NCBI GenBank assembly: GCA_029212405.1 | Contig: JARGNR010000019.1 | Span: 1-64,000 of the forward strand | Origin: Saprospiraceae bacterium | GTDB lineage: Bacteria; Bacteroidota; Bacteroidia; Chitinophagales; Saprospiraceae | Direction: 5' to 3' | Length of the DNA: 64,000 bases | Shown here: positions 16,250 through 25,801 of the stretch, piece by piece | Layout: every line of letters starts with the position of its first letter | Position numbering within the stretch: the stretch's first letter is position 1 | Program-made: the position numbers and the translations under genes | Notes under the pieces: generated by a model | The model's database searches: none | What the model was told of the DNA's origin: nothing | Seen by the model: only the letters and a program-made list of their open reading frames with translations

Positions 16250-17350
16250 ATGCGCATTGCTGTTTTAGCAGACCCTCTAGATAGACAATATGGGGGTATT
16301 CATATCTATACTAAAGAAATTCTCAATGCACTCTCAAAGTTGGACAAAAAGAATGAATATCTCGTTTTTCGCAGCAAAACTATGAAGGAATTTGATGGGA
16401 TGGAAGAAATTGTTGTCCCCTATTCATCTTTTCCAGGATATCGTTTTTGGAGAATATTTTTCCAAATCCCCAAATTACTGAAGAAAAAGAATATTGATCT
16501 AGTAGTAGAACCTGCCCATTTTGGACCACTAAATTTGCCAAAAAAAATAAAGCGGATAACTGTTATACATGATATGACTGTTTTTATGTTTCCCAAATAT
16601 CATGTATTCCTTAGTCAATTCCTACAAAGGAAATTTTTACCTCGAATATTAAAAAAAACAGATTGTATAATCACCAATTCAGAAAGTACAAGCAAAGATC
16701 TCATCCATCATTTTCCATTCACGCAAAACAAGACCTCTACTGTTTTATTAGGGAAAGATGACTCTTTCATCCCTCAGTCGGATCATTCCATCCTAACGAA
16801 ATATAAAATCAATCAACCTTATATTTTATTTGTAGGAACCTTAGAACCAAGAAAAAATATTACAACATTAATAGAGGCCTTTAATCTATTTAAAACACAA
16901 ACAAAATCACCACATCAATTGCTATTACTAGGTAAAAAAGGATGGAAATCAAAAAATGTATTTGCCGCGATTGAAGAGTCACCTTTTAAAGAAGATATAA
17001 TTTGGCACGGTTATGTCCCTAAAAAAGAGTTACCCGTATTCTATACTATGGCTGAAATCTTTGTTTACCCTTCTAATTATGAAGGCTTTGGACTCCCTGT
17101 ATTAGAAGCGATGGCTTGCGGAACACCGGTCATTACCTCTAATGTATCTAGTTTACCTGAAGTGGGAGAATCTGCAGTAGTATACACCAATCCCAATTCA
17201 CCCAACGAAATTTCTCAATGGATCACTACACTTTGCTCTAATCCAGAAATGCAAGATAAATTTAGTAAGTTGGGATTAATTCAAGCGAATAAATTTAGTT
17301 GGGAAAAAACAGCGACCGCTTATATAAAATTATTTGAAACGCTCACTTAA
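16250..17350 (+). CDS. Family 4 glycosyltransferase
   Basis: This 366-residue retaining glycosyltransferase has the two-domain GT-B layout. The N-terminal half starts 'MRIAVLADPLDRQYGGIHIYTKEIL' with the glycine-rich acceptor loop. The hinge 'PYILFVGTLEPRKNITTLIEAF' lies near residues 192-213, and the donor-binding C-terminal domain holds 'YPSNYEGFGLPVLEAMACGTPVITS' (about 272-296) with the E-x7-E-type catalytic pattern. The length is normal for family 4 mannosyl- and related transferases. Its TAA shares a base with the ATG of the next gene, so the pair is translationally coupled. It probably uses a nucleotide sugar such as GDP-mannose, UDP-sugar or GDP-fucose, but this cannot be fixed from sequence. 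Confidence 0.88.
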   Translation: MRIAVLADPLDRQYGGIHIYTKEILNALSKLDKKNEYLVFRSKTMKEFDGMEEIVVPYSSFPGYRFWRIFFQIPKLLKKKNIDLVVEPAHFGPLNLPKKIKRITVIHDMTVFMFPKYHVFLSQFLQRKFLPRILKKTDCIITNSESTSKDLIHHFPFTQNKTSTVLLGKDDSFIPQSDHSILTKYKINQPYILFVGTLEPRKNITTLIEAFNLFKTQTKSPHQLLLLGKKGWKSKNVFAAIEESPFKEDIIWHGYVPKKELPVFYTMAEIFVYPSNYEGFGLPVLEAMACGTPVITSNVSSLPEVGESAVVYTNPNSPNEISQWITTLCSNPEMQDKFSKLGLIQANKFSWEKTATAYIKLFETLT

Positions 17351-18045
17351 TGAAAACGTCAATCAATAAAGCCCATATTCTAATCATACTTCCTGCCTAC
17401 AATGAGGCCCAGGTGATTGAGAAAGTACTGTTGGATATACAACGAGAGGGATATTCTAATATTTGTGTAATTGATGATGGAAGTTCTGATAATACAAGTG
17501 AAATTGTCCAAAAGTTTGATATCAACTTACTCACACATCCAATTAATCGGGGTGCAGGAGCAGCAGTCCAAACAGGGATCACATTTGCCAGAAATAATGA
17601 TTTCCAATATGCAATTTTGATTGATAGTGACGGTCAGCATCTACCAGCAGATATCGAAAATCTATTCAATAAAATGCAAGAGACAAATGCAGATATTGTC
17701 ATAGGGAATCGATTCTATAATACAGAAAATGATGTACCTAGGAAACGAATTACCTACAATAAAATAGCCAACGCATTTACCAATTTCTTTTGTAAAAAAA
17801 ACTATGCAGATACACAAAGCGGATTTCGATTATTAAACCGTAGAGCCATTGAAAAAATTAATCTGAAAAATGATGATTTTGGCTTTTGTAGTGAGATGAT
17901 TATTTCATCAGAAAAATTAAACCTCCACATAGAAGATACTCCAATTCGAGTCCTATACACAGAATACTCCATGAATAAAGGTCAAAATCTGAGAGAAGGT
18001 GTGCGTACTGCTAGAAGTATTTTATGGGGAGTGCTTTTTGAGTGA
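17350..18045 (+). CDS. Family 2 glycosyltransferase (polyprenyl-phosphate sugar synthase-like)
   Basis: This 231-residue protein is a single GT-A domain resembling dolichol/polyprenyl-phosphate mannose synthases: 'LIILPAYNEAQVIEKVL' at the start, 'VIDDGSSDNT' (about 41-50), 'RGAGAAVQTGI' and 'LIDSDGQHLPADI' with the DXD-like site, then 'DTQSGFRLLNRRAI'. Members transfer a sugar from a nucleotide donor to a lipid phosphate carrier that GT-C enzymes later use. The large GT-C-like protein encoded convergently at 18140 is a natural candidate consumer. No membrane span is present, so it should act at the cytoplasmic face. The start overlaps the previous stop by one base. Confidence 0.82.
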   Translation: MKTSINKAHILIILPAYNEAQVIEKVLLDIQREGYSNICVIDDGSSDNTSEIVQKFDINLLTHPINRGAGAAVQTGITFARNNDFQYAILIDSDGQHLPADIENLFNKMQETNADIVIGNRFYNTENDVPRKRITYNKIANAFTNFFCKKNYADTQSGFRLLNRRAIEKINLKNDDFGFCSEMIISSEKLNLHIEDTPIRVLYTEYSMNKGQNLREGVRTARSILWGVLFE

Positions 18046-18139
18046 TTATTTGATGATTGGAATGCCTCACCGATAAAATTGTATCCCTCCATTCATAAAT
18101 CTGGCTTTTTACCTTCCCTATTGTTCTTTGATAAAAACT

Positions 18140-21100
18140 CTATTTAATTCTAAAAATAGCAACTGTTCCACTTTGCAAAATACTCCCTTTGTCCTGAAAA
18201 ACAGCAAAAACTTCTTCTCCTGAATCGTATAGTTTCAACTTTCGATCTGTAGACACTAATTCCACACCAGGATTATTGTACAGTGTATTCATAAAGTTGA
18301 TAAACTTTCTGGTCAATGTTTTTTCTGGAGTCAAATCATAACTAAACATGTTAAGGTCAAAGACAATATACGTAAAACCCTCTTCTTTCAACTTGGCAAT
18401 AACCTTATCTTTTGTTTTATACTGTTGTATTAATCTATCAAAGAAATCCATATAGGTGTCGCTCAATACTCGACTATCATTCTTATCAATAAAGTACATG
18501 AAAGGAGAACCAATCAAGTACACCAATGACTTCTTATCTCTATTGATTCGTTTTACAAATTGACGTACATTTGGAAAATGATAATCCATTAACTTGTCAT
18601 TATTTCGATTTCCCATTTGATACTCCAAAATTGCATTGTAATATAATTGTTGCGCTCGTTGTTTGTCAACAGGGGTGTAGTTGGTTGTACGCAAAACAAA
18701 AGCAAGTAAGATAAAAATTGAAGCTGCTCCCAATACACCATATTTTTTTATTGTCTTTCCCCAATTCATCCCATTGGAATTTTCCTCTGTTTCATTCAAT
18801 CCATTTGAAATGTTTCGGAATATAAAAATAAGGGGAATACTAAAGATCAAAATACCATACCATGGAGCTCCAGATCCCAAAATCCACCATAAGAAAAAGT
18901 ATGTGATCAAAAATAAAATGGTGCTCTGGGTGGTTTTATTATGCTTTTTAATTCTGTGAAACACCATACTAAGCAAAATGATAAACAATAAAATCAACAG
19001 AGGATAGGTAATAGAATCACTAAACCCAATATTGGCAACAACCCATCGATTAATTGGCTCATACATGGTAAGAAAAGTACTATTAATCGAATCACTCATT
19101 GTACTTAAAAACCCAATCGGTTCATTAGCCTTCAACAATTCAAGGCCCTTATTCGGTTGAGATAAATTATTAAAATTTAAAAAAGCACTTGGTATAGAAA
19201 TCAACAATAATAACGTAGATAACCCAATGAAGGTAAATTTTGAAAGGAATGACTTCCAATCCATATCTTCTTTTCCTGGAAATAAAAATAACACGGGCAA
19301 TAAAAGTAAAATTATATATCCCACATCAGTAAAAAATTTAGGAATGTTAGTTTTTACGAAAACATCATAAGGCAAAGACAAGTAACGAATTGGTGTTTTT
19401 TCATAACCCATGAATCGATGCAAGTCTTCACTTACAGCTTTATTGCGATTTCGATCGCTTTTTTTCTTTTTCGTTTCTGGCTTCTTTGTCCCCTCTGACT
19501 TCTTTTTCGCTTCTGGCTTCTTTTTCCCCTCTGAATCCTTTTTCCCTTCTGGTTCCTTTTTCGCTTCTGGCTTCTTTTTCGCTTCTGGCACATCTGGCAT
19601 TTGATACACCCCTGGAATAATTACATCTTCTTTTTGAGGTCTATTATTCAATTTCTCCAAATTAAAAATGGGCGATGCTTTTTTTCCATTAAGTAAGGAT
19701 GTAACAGATACGTTACCCGTCTCCACGAGATTCTTAGTCATCCACGGAAGGATTGGCAAAATAAAGAAACTCCCAATTATCAATGAAGATGTTATCAAGT
19801 CTATCAACTTTTGTTTTTGCTTCAAAAACAAATAAACTAAAAGAGCAATGCCTGTAAATAGTAAACTCCATTGTATGGTAGCTACATTCTCATGAAACTG
19901 TCTTAATTCAGGTTGGGCATCTAATTGCAAAAGAAAAACTGCTCCAAGAATTAAGAAAAAGGAGGCCATGAACGAAATTTTTCCACCTTTAAAAAACCAA
20001 ATCGCTCCTATAAGTGAAAGAAAAATAAATAAGCTGGATAACTTAATCCCGAAAGCAAATCCTGCCAATAAACCCATTACTATCAATAGACCATTCTGTT
20101 TCAATAGTACAGGAGTACGTTGCTTAAAGAATGCTCTGGCTTTTGATAAACCAAAACCACTGATTTTTATATCTTTTTCTCTTTTTTTTGGTTTCGCCCA
20201 ATTATAAAATAATAAAAGGATAACTACTGAAATAAACATTAATCCCATATCGATTTTCATATCCATGTAGGACAAAAAACTTACCATAGGAAGTGAATAA
20301 AAAATAAGTAAAACCAGTGCAGAATAATTGACATCCAACCATTTTCTACTCAACCTAAACAGAGCAATCAAGGCTAGAAAACCTCCTAAGAAAGAGAGCC
20401 CTAAAACGACATCCACCCTACCAAAAATAGTCAACCCCATCGACATAAATAGTGACCAATTATACGGTTGATAACCACCCACCAAACTTCCATATTCTGC
20501 CAAAAGAGACGGAAGGTTCACATATAATCTTAATGAGTCCGCTCCAATAGGAAATGGTCGTAAAATTTGTGTAAAGTTAATGATGAGCAAGAATGCCAAA
20601 AACAAAAAACTAAAGACACCAACAACACTTATATTTTCTGGCATCTTAATCGGAGAGATTAATGTATGTTTTGCTATTTCAAAAGAATGTTTCCAATACA
20701 GAAACAAAATTAAAAGACAGATAGGAACTAAAACAAAGCCATTTAATAGTCCAATCCACCCTATAAAAAACATAAATAGTGTGAATATCATGACCCCAAT
20801 AGCCACCTGTATTATTGGCAAATCCGAATCAGAAATGCTCATTGGAAGAAGAGTTGTAAATAGCTTTCCTATCACTCTAACCAATAAATATACTAAAAAA
20901 AGGATCCCAGCTACTCCTATAATATGTGCCACATGCGACATCCAGCCCGAGGATTCAATACCACTAAATTTTGCGGTAAATCGATTGACAGCTATGAAGT
21001 CTAGAATCAGTAAACCAAAAAAAATACTCAAGCCATTGATAAAATGGATGGGTTTTTTTCTAGGTCTTTTTATAAACCAAGAGATTGCGGCTCCTATACC

Positions 21101-21247
21101 TACAAGTATGATCAATAAATCCGCATATTGAAACAGCTTAATAGCTTTTCCATATTCAGGATTATACCTCCAGTACTCTGAAAATATAATTACTATCCAT
21201 AATATTGTAAAAATAGAATAGAATACTTTTAATGTTTTATCAAGCAT
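18140..21247 (-). CDS. Large multi-span membrane protein, GT-C glycosyltransferase-like
   Basis: This 1035-residue protein has about twenty hydrophobic segments, and a soluble C-terminal region (about 870-1035) outside the membrane. An acidic loop early in the protein ('PIGADSLRLYVNLPSLLAEYG', about 233-253) and a second one ('YMDMKIDMGL', about 327-336) resemble the catalytic and metal-binding loops of GT-C enzymes, which take sugars from lipid-phosphate donors on the outer face of the inner membrane. A Lys-rich six-residue repeat interrupts the protein at about 554-595. I cannot assign a named family. Its convergence with the polyprenyl-phosphate sugar synthase-like gene supports a GT-C reading. 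It would decorate the glycan or a lipid after translocation. Confidence 0.6.
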   Translation of the reverse strand: MLDKTLKVFYSIFTILWIVIIFSEYWRYNPEYGKAIKLFQYADLLIILVGIGAAISWFIKRPRKKPIHFINGLSIFFGLLILDFIAVNRFTAKFSGIESSGWMSHVAHIIGVAGILFLVYLLVRVIGKLFTTLLPMSISDSDLPIIQVAIGVMIFTLFMFFIGWIGLLNGFVLVPICLLILFLYWKHSFEIAKHTLISPIKMPENISVVGVFSFLFLAFLLIINFTQILRPFPIGADSLRLYVNLPSLLAEYGSLVGGYQPYNWSLFMSMGLTIFGRVDVVLGLSFLGGFLALIALFRLSRKWLDVNYSALVLLIFYSLPMVSFLSYMDMKIDMGLMFISVVILLLFYNWAKPKKREKDIKISGFGLSKARAFFKQRTPVLLKQNGLLIVMGLLAGFAFGIKLSSLFIFLSLIGAIWFFKGGKISFMASFFLILGAVFLLQLDAQPELRQFHENVATIQWSLLFTGIALLVYLFLKQKQKLIDLITSSLIIGSFFILPILPWMTKNLVETGNVSVTSLLNGKKASPIFNLEKLNNRPQKEDVIIPGVYQMPDVPEAKKKPEAKKEPEGKKDSEGKKKPEAKKKSEGTKKPETKKKKSDRNRNKAVSEDLHRFMGYEKTPIRYLSLPYDVFVKTNIPKFFTDVGYIILLLLPVLFLFPGKEDMDWKSFLSKFTFIGLSTLLLLISIPSAFLNFNNLSQPNKGLELLKANEPIGFLSTMSDSINSTFLTMYEPINRWVVANIGFSDSITYPLLILLFIILLSMVFHRIKKHNKTTQSTILFLITYFFLWWILGSGAPWYGILIFSIPLIFIFRNISNGLNETEENSNGMNWGKTIKKYGVLGAASIFILLAFVLRTTNYTPVDKQRAQQLYYNAILEYQMGNRNNDKLMDYHFPNVRQFVKRINRDKKSLVYLIGSPFMYFIDKNDSRVLSDTYMDFFDRLIQQYKTKDKVIAKLKEEGFTYIVFDLNMFSYDLTPEKTLTRKFINFMNTLYNNPGVELVSTDRKLKLYDSGEEVFAVFQDKGSILQSGTVAIFRIK
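19463..19588 (-). repeat. 18-base in-frame tandem repeat (Lys-rich hexapeptide)
   Basis: Seven units of 18 bases encode variations of a six-residue unit K-K-(K/E/D)-(P/S)-E-(A/G) inside the large membrane protein. The units differ by few bases, so the array looks young and able to change length without breaking the frame. It falls in a loop between membrane spans, next to another basic run that ends at the following 'DRNRNK'. Confidence 0.8.
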
Positions 21248-21454
21248 GGATATGAATTAGATGATCGTAAATATAGGAAACAATCATGGTTTTATATATT
21301 TGGTAAAAATAACATCATTTATTAATCAATCATTATGCATAACTTATTAATATATTCAGTATTTTAATATTTAACAATTAGAATGACAACAACTTACTAT
21401 ACTTATTATTAAGAATAATTACAACAGCATCTTTATACACCAAAATTATTCAAC

Positions 21455-22294
21455 ATGAATAATATGAGTCTTCCCTTGGTAAGTATTGTCATGGCAACGT
21501 ATAATCGTGCTGATCAACTCGAACCGACCATTAAGAACATTTTTGAGCAAGATTATAATGCAATGGAAGTAGTAATTGTCAATGATGGGTCCACAGATAA
21601 TACCTTGTCCGTTTTAAATATGCTCCAGAATACATTTGATTTCAAAGTCATTCACAACAAAAAAAATGAAGGGTTACAAAAATCATTGAATATTGGTATT
21701 CAACATGCCCGTGGAAAATATATCGCTAGGATAGACGATCATGACAGATGGATAAAAAAAGACAAATTATCGAAACAAGTCTCTTTTTTAGAATCAAATC
21801 CTGAAGTCGGCATCGTAGGAACATCCTATAAATCTGGAGAAAAAACAATACAGAACCCACTTTCTGATTCTGAAATAAGAAATCAAATTTTAATGCGAAG
21901 TCCATTTTGTCATGTAAGTGTGCTCATCGTAAGAACAATCTTCGCTAAAGCAGGAGGATATGATGAGTCTCTGCCCTATTCAGAAGATTGGGATTTGTGG
22001 TTAAAAATTGGAAGAATTGCTCAATTCGCTAATTTACCAGGTATTATGGTCTCTATTCAGGAAGAAGACCTATCTTTATCAGGAGATTATTTTTTAAAAC
22101 AATTGCCCCTAAATAGAAAGATCATACAGAAATATAATAAAGATTACCCAAGAAGTAAACGTGCCTATTTATACCACCAATTTCTTAAATTCTTTTTTAT
22201 TATTTTCCCATTAAATGGTGCCGTCCATCGGCTGATGAAACGCTTTTTTCTTTCATCTTTTGCATTATCTTCTAACAGGAATTCTGCCCAATGA
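21455..22294 (+). CDS. Family 2 glycosyltransferase
   Basis: This 279-residue enzyme is a standard GT-A domain: 'VSIVMATYNRADQLEPTIKNIFEQ' (about 8-31), 'IVNDGSTDNT' (about 42-51), 'ARIDDHDRW' as the metal-binding site (about 89-97) and a 'YDESLPYSEDWDLWLKI' acceptor-side signature (about 169-185). The C-terminal 50 residues are hydrophobic and aromatic and may lie on the membrane. It starts a four-gene run (21455-25561) with tight spacing. The ATGA overlap with the next gene indicates coupled translation. A 207-base AT-rich gap separates it from the divergent large membrane protein gene. Confidence 0.85.
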   Translation: MNNMSLPLVSIVMATYNRADQLEPTIKNIFEQDYNAMEVVIVNDGSTDNTLSVLNMLQNTFDFKVIHNKKNEGLQKSLNIGIQHARGKYIARIDDHDRWIKKDKLSKQVSFLESNPEVGIVGTSYKSGEKTIQNPLSDSEIRNQILMRSPFCHVSVLIVRTIFAKAGGYDESLPYSEDWDLWLKIGRIAQFANLPGIMVSIQEEDLSLSGDYFLKQLPLNRKIIQKYNKDYPRSKRAYLYHQFLKFFFIIFPLNGAVHRLMKRFFLSSFALSSNRNSAQ

Positions 22295-24081
22295 GTCAAT
22301 TATTACGTACGGTTTGCTATATAATTTGTTATCGTGAAGCAAGTAAAGAACGAAATGAAGCTCTCCAATTTGTCCTTAGGCATTTAAGGAAAAACTTTCC
22401 TTCCATCGAAATACTTATTGTTGAGCAAGACGATGCACCAAAACTCCAGCTAAATGATGAATTAAACATTCGCCATTTATTTATTCACAATACTGACCTT
22501 TTTAATCGGTCGTGGGCATTTAATTGTGCGGTGAAAAACACCTCCAAAGAAATTTTTGTTTTTGCAGATGCTGATATAATATTAGAGAAAGAAGGATTTA
22601 TGAAATGTCTGGAGGCAACCACTCATTTTGAAGCCATTACTCCCAATAAAATAGAAATTACAAATGTGTCCATTGGAAGCGATTCAGATACAATGCATGT
22701 TTTAAACAAGAGAAAGCTCTATTCTTTTGCTGGTGGAATGCTATTTATTACAAAAAGTGGATTTGAAAAAATTGGGGGATGGGACGAACGATTTGAAGGG
22801 TGGGGAGGAGAAGACAATGCCATGTCACATTTAATCTACAACCAACTGACATCAAAAACATTTAGGCTTGAAAGCTTTCATATTGATCATCCAAATGAAT
22901 TTGTACGTGGAAACAAACAGCCTAAATACAAACTCAATAGAGCAATTTATGAAGAGGTAATCACTAGAAATGGACCATCATTAGCACGATATATCGATCA
23001 ACTAAAAAAATCAGATCTAGGCAATCCTGAAAAATATAAAAGCAAATCCACAAAGGATTATTCACCATCTCTTCATTTTGTTTTAGCGATCACTACCTTC
23101 AATCGATTGGCCTATCTAAAAACGTGTATTGAGTCATTTTTTCAAACTAAAAACGATGCCTTTTCTTGGCAGTTAATTATAGCAGATGACAATTCCACGG
23201 ATGGGACCAAAGAATATCTTGCCACATTGGAAGAAAAACACAATGCCATTATCATCCACAACGATCGTACCCATATTCACCATCAAGTGAATTCCATTTT
23301 GAAGGTATTATCGAATTTGGACTTTGACCTTTGTTTTAAATGCGATGATGATGTTCATTTTATTGAAAATGGGTGGGACAAATTGTATTGGAATACGATC
23401 CATCGAACGGGCTTCGACCACCTTGTTTTTTTTGATAAAAATTGGCAACCTCATTCCAACTTATCTCGCCCAATCCAATTTGGTAATTTAGTTTCTAATT
23501 GTCTTGCAGAAAAAATACAAGGTGCATTCTATACCCTTACCAAAGATGTTATAAACACCGTAGGGTACTTTGATGAACAACAATTTGGGGCAAGCGGCTT
23601 GGGGCACATCGATTATAGCTTTAGATGCTGTCGTGCTGGTTTCAATGTCTTGTCCAACCCTTTTGATGTGGAGGATAGTAATCGATACATTCGACTTCAG
23701 ACTTTTTCTTCTTACTCCAGCGCAACATCTGCAAAAAATAAATCAACCACAAATTCAAAAGAAATAATCGCAATCAAGAAGCAGCTGCTAAAAATGGATA
23801 GAATCCATGTTGCGTACAATGAGAATTTTCAACAAAATCAAGTTGAAAAACAATCAAAATTGGTACTAAAGACTTCTAAAGGTCTTTCTCATACTAAATT
23901 TAAAAAAGCAGATGCAACTTTTTATCCAGAAAGAGGAATCGGTGGTTTTTTCGGTTTTCTTTTAAAACGGGTATACAATTTGTCTATAGATTTAAAGTTG
24001 TTTTTTATTCCACATAGTTTTCGAGCATTAGGTAAAGTCCTGAATAAAATCAGCATTCATTTAATTAACATTGAGCAATAA
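22291..24081 (+). CDS. Two-domain family 2 glycosyltransferase
   Basis: This 596-residue protein has two GT-A domains in tandem. The first (about 5-225) has 'VFADADIILEKEGF' (about 90-103) as its metal site and the galactosyltransferase / chondroitin-polymerase-type 'GGMLFITKSGFEKIGGWDERFEGWGGEDNAMSHLI'. The second (about 267-480) has 'HFVLAITTFNRLAYLKTCIESF', 'IADDNSTDGT' and 'FKCDDDVHFIENGW'. The last 60 residues are basic and hydrophobic. Such tandem enzymes often add two sugars of a repeat unit, or polymerise, in one polypeptide. Start at ATG 22291 overlaps the previous stop. The sugars are unknown. Confidence 0.82.
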   Translation: MSQLLRTVCYIICYREASKERNEALQFVLRHLRKNFPSIEILIVEQDDAPKLQLNDELNIRHLFIHNTDLFNRSWAFNCAVKNTSKEIFVFADADIILEKEGFMKCLEATTHFEAITPNKIEITNVSIGSDSDTMHVLNKRKLYSFAGGMLFITKSGFEKIGGWDERFEGWGGEDNAMSHLIYNQLTSKTFRLESFHIDHPNEFVRGNKQPKYKLNRAIYEEVITRNGPSLARYIDQLKKSDLGNPEKYKSKSTKDYSPSLHFVLAITTFNRLAYLKTCIESFFQTKNDAFSWQLIIADDNSTDGTKEYLATLEEKHNAIIIHNDRTHIHHQVNSILKVLSNLDFDLCFKCDDDVHFIENGWDKLYWNTIHRTGFDHLVFFDKNWQPHSNLSRPIQFGNLVSNCLAEKIQGAFYTLTKDVINTVGYFDEQQFGASGLGHIDYSFRCCRAGFNVLSNPFDVEDSNRYIRLQTFSSYSSATSAKNKSTTNSKEIIAIKKQLLKMDRIHVAYNENFQQNQVEKQSKLVLKTSKGLSHTKFKKADATFYPERGIGGFFGFLLKRVYNLSIDLKLFFIPHSFRALGKVLNKISIHLINIEQ

Positions 24082-24089
24082 GATTCATT

Positions 24090-24431
24090 ATGGAGATTCG
24101 TTACTTTCAAATCATTATCCCTCTTATTTCTTTACTTTTTATTTATTTTCAATATCGAGATTATTCAACGAATAAATCAAGAATAAATGAAACTGTTTTA
24201 GTCTCATTATTTTGGGTTGGTGTTTCTGGATTAGCCTTATTTCCAGACTATATTTCTGATATTATTGCCAATGTCTTTGGCATCAAAGACAATATTAACG
24301 CCCTTATCTTTTTCGCTTTGGGTGTGTTGTTTTATTTCCAACTTCAACTCTATAAAACCATTAGAAAACAGGATAAATTATTAACAGAGTTGACCAGAAA
24401 GGTAGCTCTTCAGAATGAAAAAAACACATAG
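24090..24431 (+). CDS. DUF2304 family membrane protein
   Basis: This 113-residue protein has three hydrophobic segments (about 5-22, 37-58 and 68-92), with the pattern of DUF2304: 'LISLLFIYFQYRDY', then 'SLFWVGVSGLALFPDYISDIIANVFGI', then 'FFALGVLFYFQLQLY' and a short charged C-terminal helix. Small DUF2304 proteins commonly sit next to glycosyltransferases in polysaccharide clusters, as here (8 bases after one and 17 bases before another). They are thought to be accessory membrane partners, with no known catalytic activity. Confidence 0.8.
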   Translation: MEIRYFQIIIPLISLLFIYFQYRDYSTNKSRINETVLVSLFWVGVSGLALFPDYISDIIANVFGIKDNINALIFFALGVLFYFQLQLYKTIRKQDKLLTELTRKVALQNEKNT

Positions 24432-24448
24432 CTCAAGACATAAAACCT

Positions 24449-25561
24449 ATGAAAATACTTTTTGTACTTGAGCATTTTTATCCATACATCGGAGGAGCAG
24501 AAAAACTCTTTTATGTGTTGACTACAAATCTGGTGAAACAAGGTTTTGAAGTCGTAGTTGTAACCACGCACTTTGATAAAAAGCTAGCCAAAGAAGAAGT
24601 TCATAAGGGTGTCAAAATTGTACGAGTCAATTGTTATAACCGATATGCATTTACTTTTTTAAGTATTCCAAAAGTATTAAAAAATGCAAAAGGATGTGAT
24701 GTGATTCACACAACCACCTATAACGCGGCTCTACCCGCCATGATGGTAGGATTGACATTAAGAAAGCCTGTGTATATCACATTTCATGAAGTCTGGGGAA
24801 AATTATGGAAAACCTTGCCCTTTACTTCATTCATTGAAAGAAATGCATTTTATCTATTTGAAAAATTTTTGCTACATCTTCCTTTTCATAAATTCATTGC
24901 AGTTTCCAATTTTACAAAGTTAAAACTCATCGAACACGGTATTCCTGCAAAAAAGGTGGAGCGTATTTATAATGGAATTGACTACGATGTTTTTAGGAAG
25001 AATCAGCATACACCTCCTGAAGTTTTCACCTACACTTATTTCGGAAGACTTGGCATATCAAAAGGCTTAGACTTGCTCCTACCTGCAGCAGCAAAGTTTA
25101 AAATTAACTATCCTAATTCAAAGTTGAAACTCATCATTCCAAAACAACCAAAAGGAATGTACGATAGAATGATGCAACTGATTTCTACATATGACCTTGA
25201 GGAATACATTGAAATGCTTCACAATCTATCTCGAGAACAATTATATGATGAATTGTTGCATTCTTCTTGTGCAGTTATCCCTTCTTATAGCGAAGGATTT
25301 TGTTTTGCCGCTGCAGAAACTGTTGCACTGAAAGTACCCATAATTTCATCTGATTTAGGCGCCTTAAAAGAAGTAGTTAGTGGAATGCATATTAAAATGA
25401 ACAGTCAAAGTGTTGATGGTTTATATACCTCTTTGAAAGAGGCATATCATATGAAATGGACAAAGACACCTATTCAATATTATCACTTAAAAGACTCTAT
25501 CTCACAGTATACAGATATCTACAAACGATTAACTCCAGCCAACTTAAAAAAGGGAAAATAA
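24449..25561 (+). CDS. Family 4 glycosyltransferase
   Basis: This 370-residue GT-B enzyme begins with 'MKILFVLEHFYPYIGGAEKLFYVLTTNLV', the glycine-rich acceptor loop of family 4. It has a C-terminal donor domain with 'FGRLGISKGLDLLLPA' (about 199-214) and 'VIPSYSEGFCFAAAETVALKVPIISSDLGAL' (about 273-303), which holds the usual Glu residues of the E-x7-E region. Gene spacing places it at the end of the 21455-25561 operon. About 240 bases, with a new promoter element, separate it from gmd. Confidence 0.86.
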   Translation: MKILFVLEHFYPYIGGAEKLFYVLTTNLVKQGFEVVVVTTHFDKKLAKEEVHKGVKIVRVNCYNRYAFTFLSIPKVLKNAKGCDVIHTTTYNAALPAMMVGLTLRKPVYITFHEVWGKLWKTLPFTSFIERNAFYLFEKFLLHLPFHKFIAVSNFTKLKLIEHGIPAKKVERIYNGIDYDVFRKNQHTPPEVFTYTYFGRLGISKGLDLLLPAAAKFKINYPNSKLKLIIPKQPKGMYDRMMQLISTYDLEEYIEMLHNLSREQLYDELLHSSCAVIPSYSEGFCFAAAETVALKVPIISSDLGALKEVVSGMHIKMNSQSVDGLYTSLKEAYHMKWTKTPIQYYHLKDSISQYTDIYKRLTPANLKKGK

Positions 25562-25693
25562 CCTGTTATCTTTTGGGTTTTAATTTGGACTAAAAGATGA
25601 AATTAATCACTTTTCAACGTGTACTATTTCATTTAAATAAATATGTAATAGCATCAGAAAAATTTATTTACATTAATTATTGAATAAGCGTTG

Positions 25694-25701
25694 TATTTTT
25701 G
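25694..25701 (+). promoter_or_regulatory. -7 element of the gmd-fcl unit
   Basis: TATTTTTG fits the Bacteroidota TAnnTTTG -7 consensus and lies about 100 bases ahead of the preferred gmd start at 25802. A matching TTTG at -33 is not evident; TTTA at 25667-25670 is the nearest candidate. Confidence 0.4.
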
Positions 25702-25801
25702 AAAATCAAACTAGATAATATCTATTATAAGTGCTGAACATTTAAAAATGAGTAGTAATAGAAATATGCTCCTCGTAATTGTTAAGTATAAAGGTACAGA
25801 A

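Noticed and set aside
19463-19588. Tandem repeat considered as a CRISPR array
   Set aside because: The 18-base units follow each other without spacers and are in frame with a gene.
19410-19604. Plus-strand open frame rich in Phe/Ser across the tandem repeat
   Set aside because: It is the antisense image of the Lys-rich repeat in the large membrane protein.
25568-25598. Hairpin ATCTTTT...AAAAGAT after the GT4 gene as terminator
   Set aside because: The stem is only seven AT-rich pairs, the loop is 17 bases, and no T-run follows.
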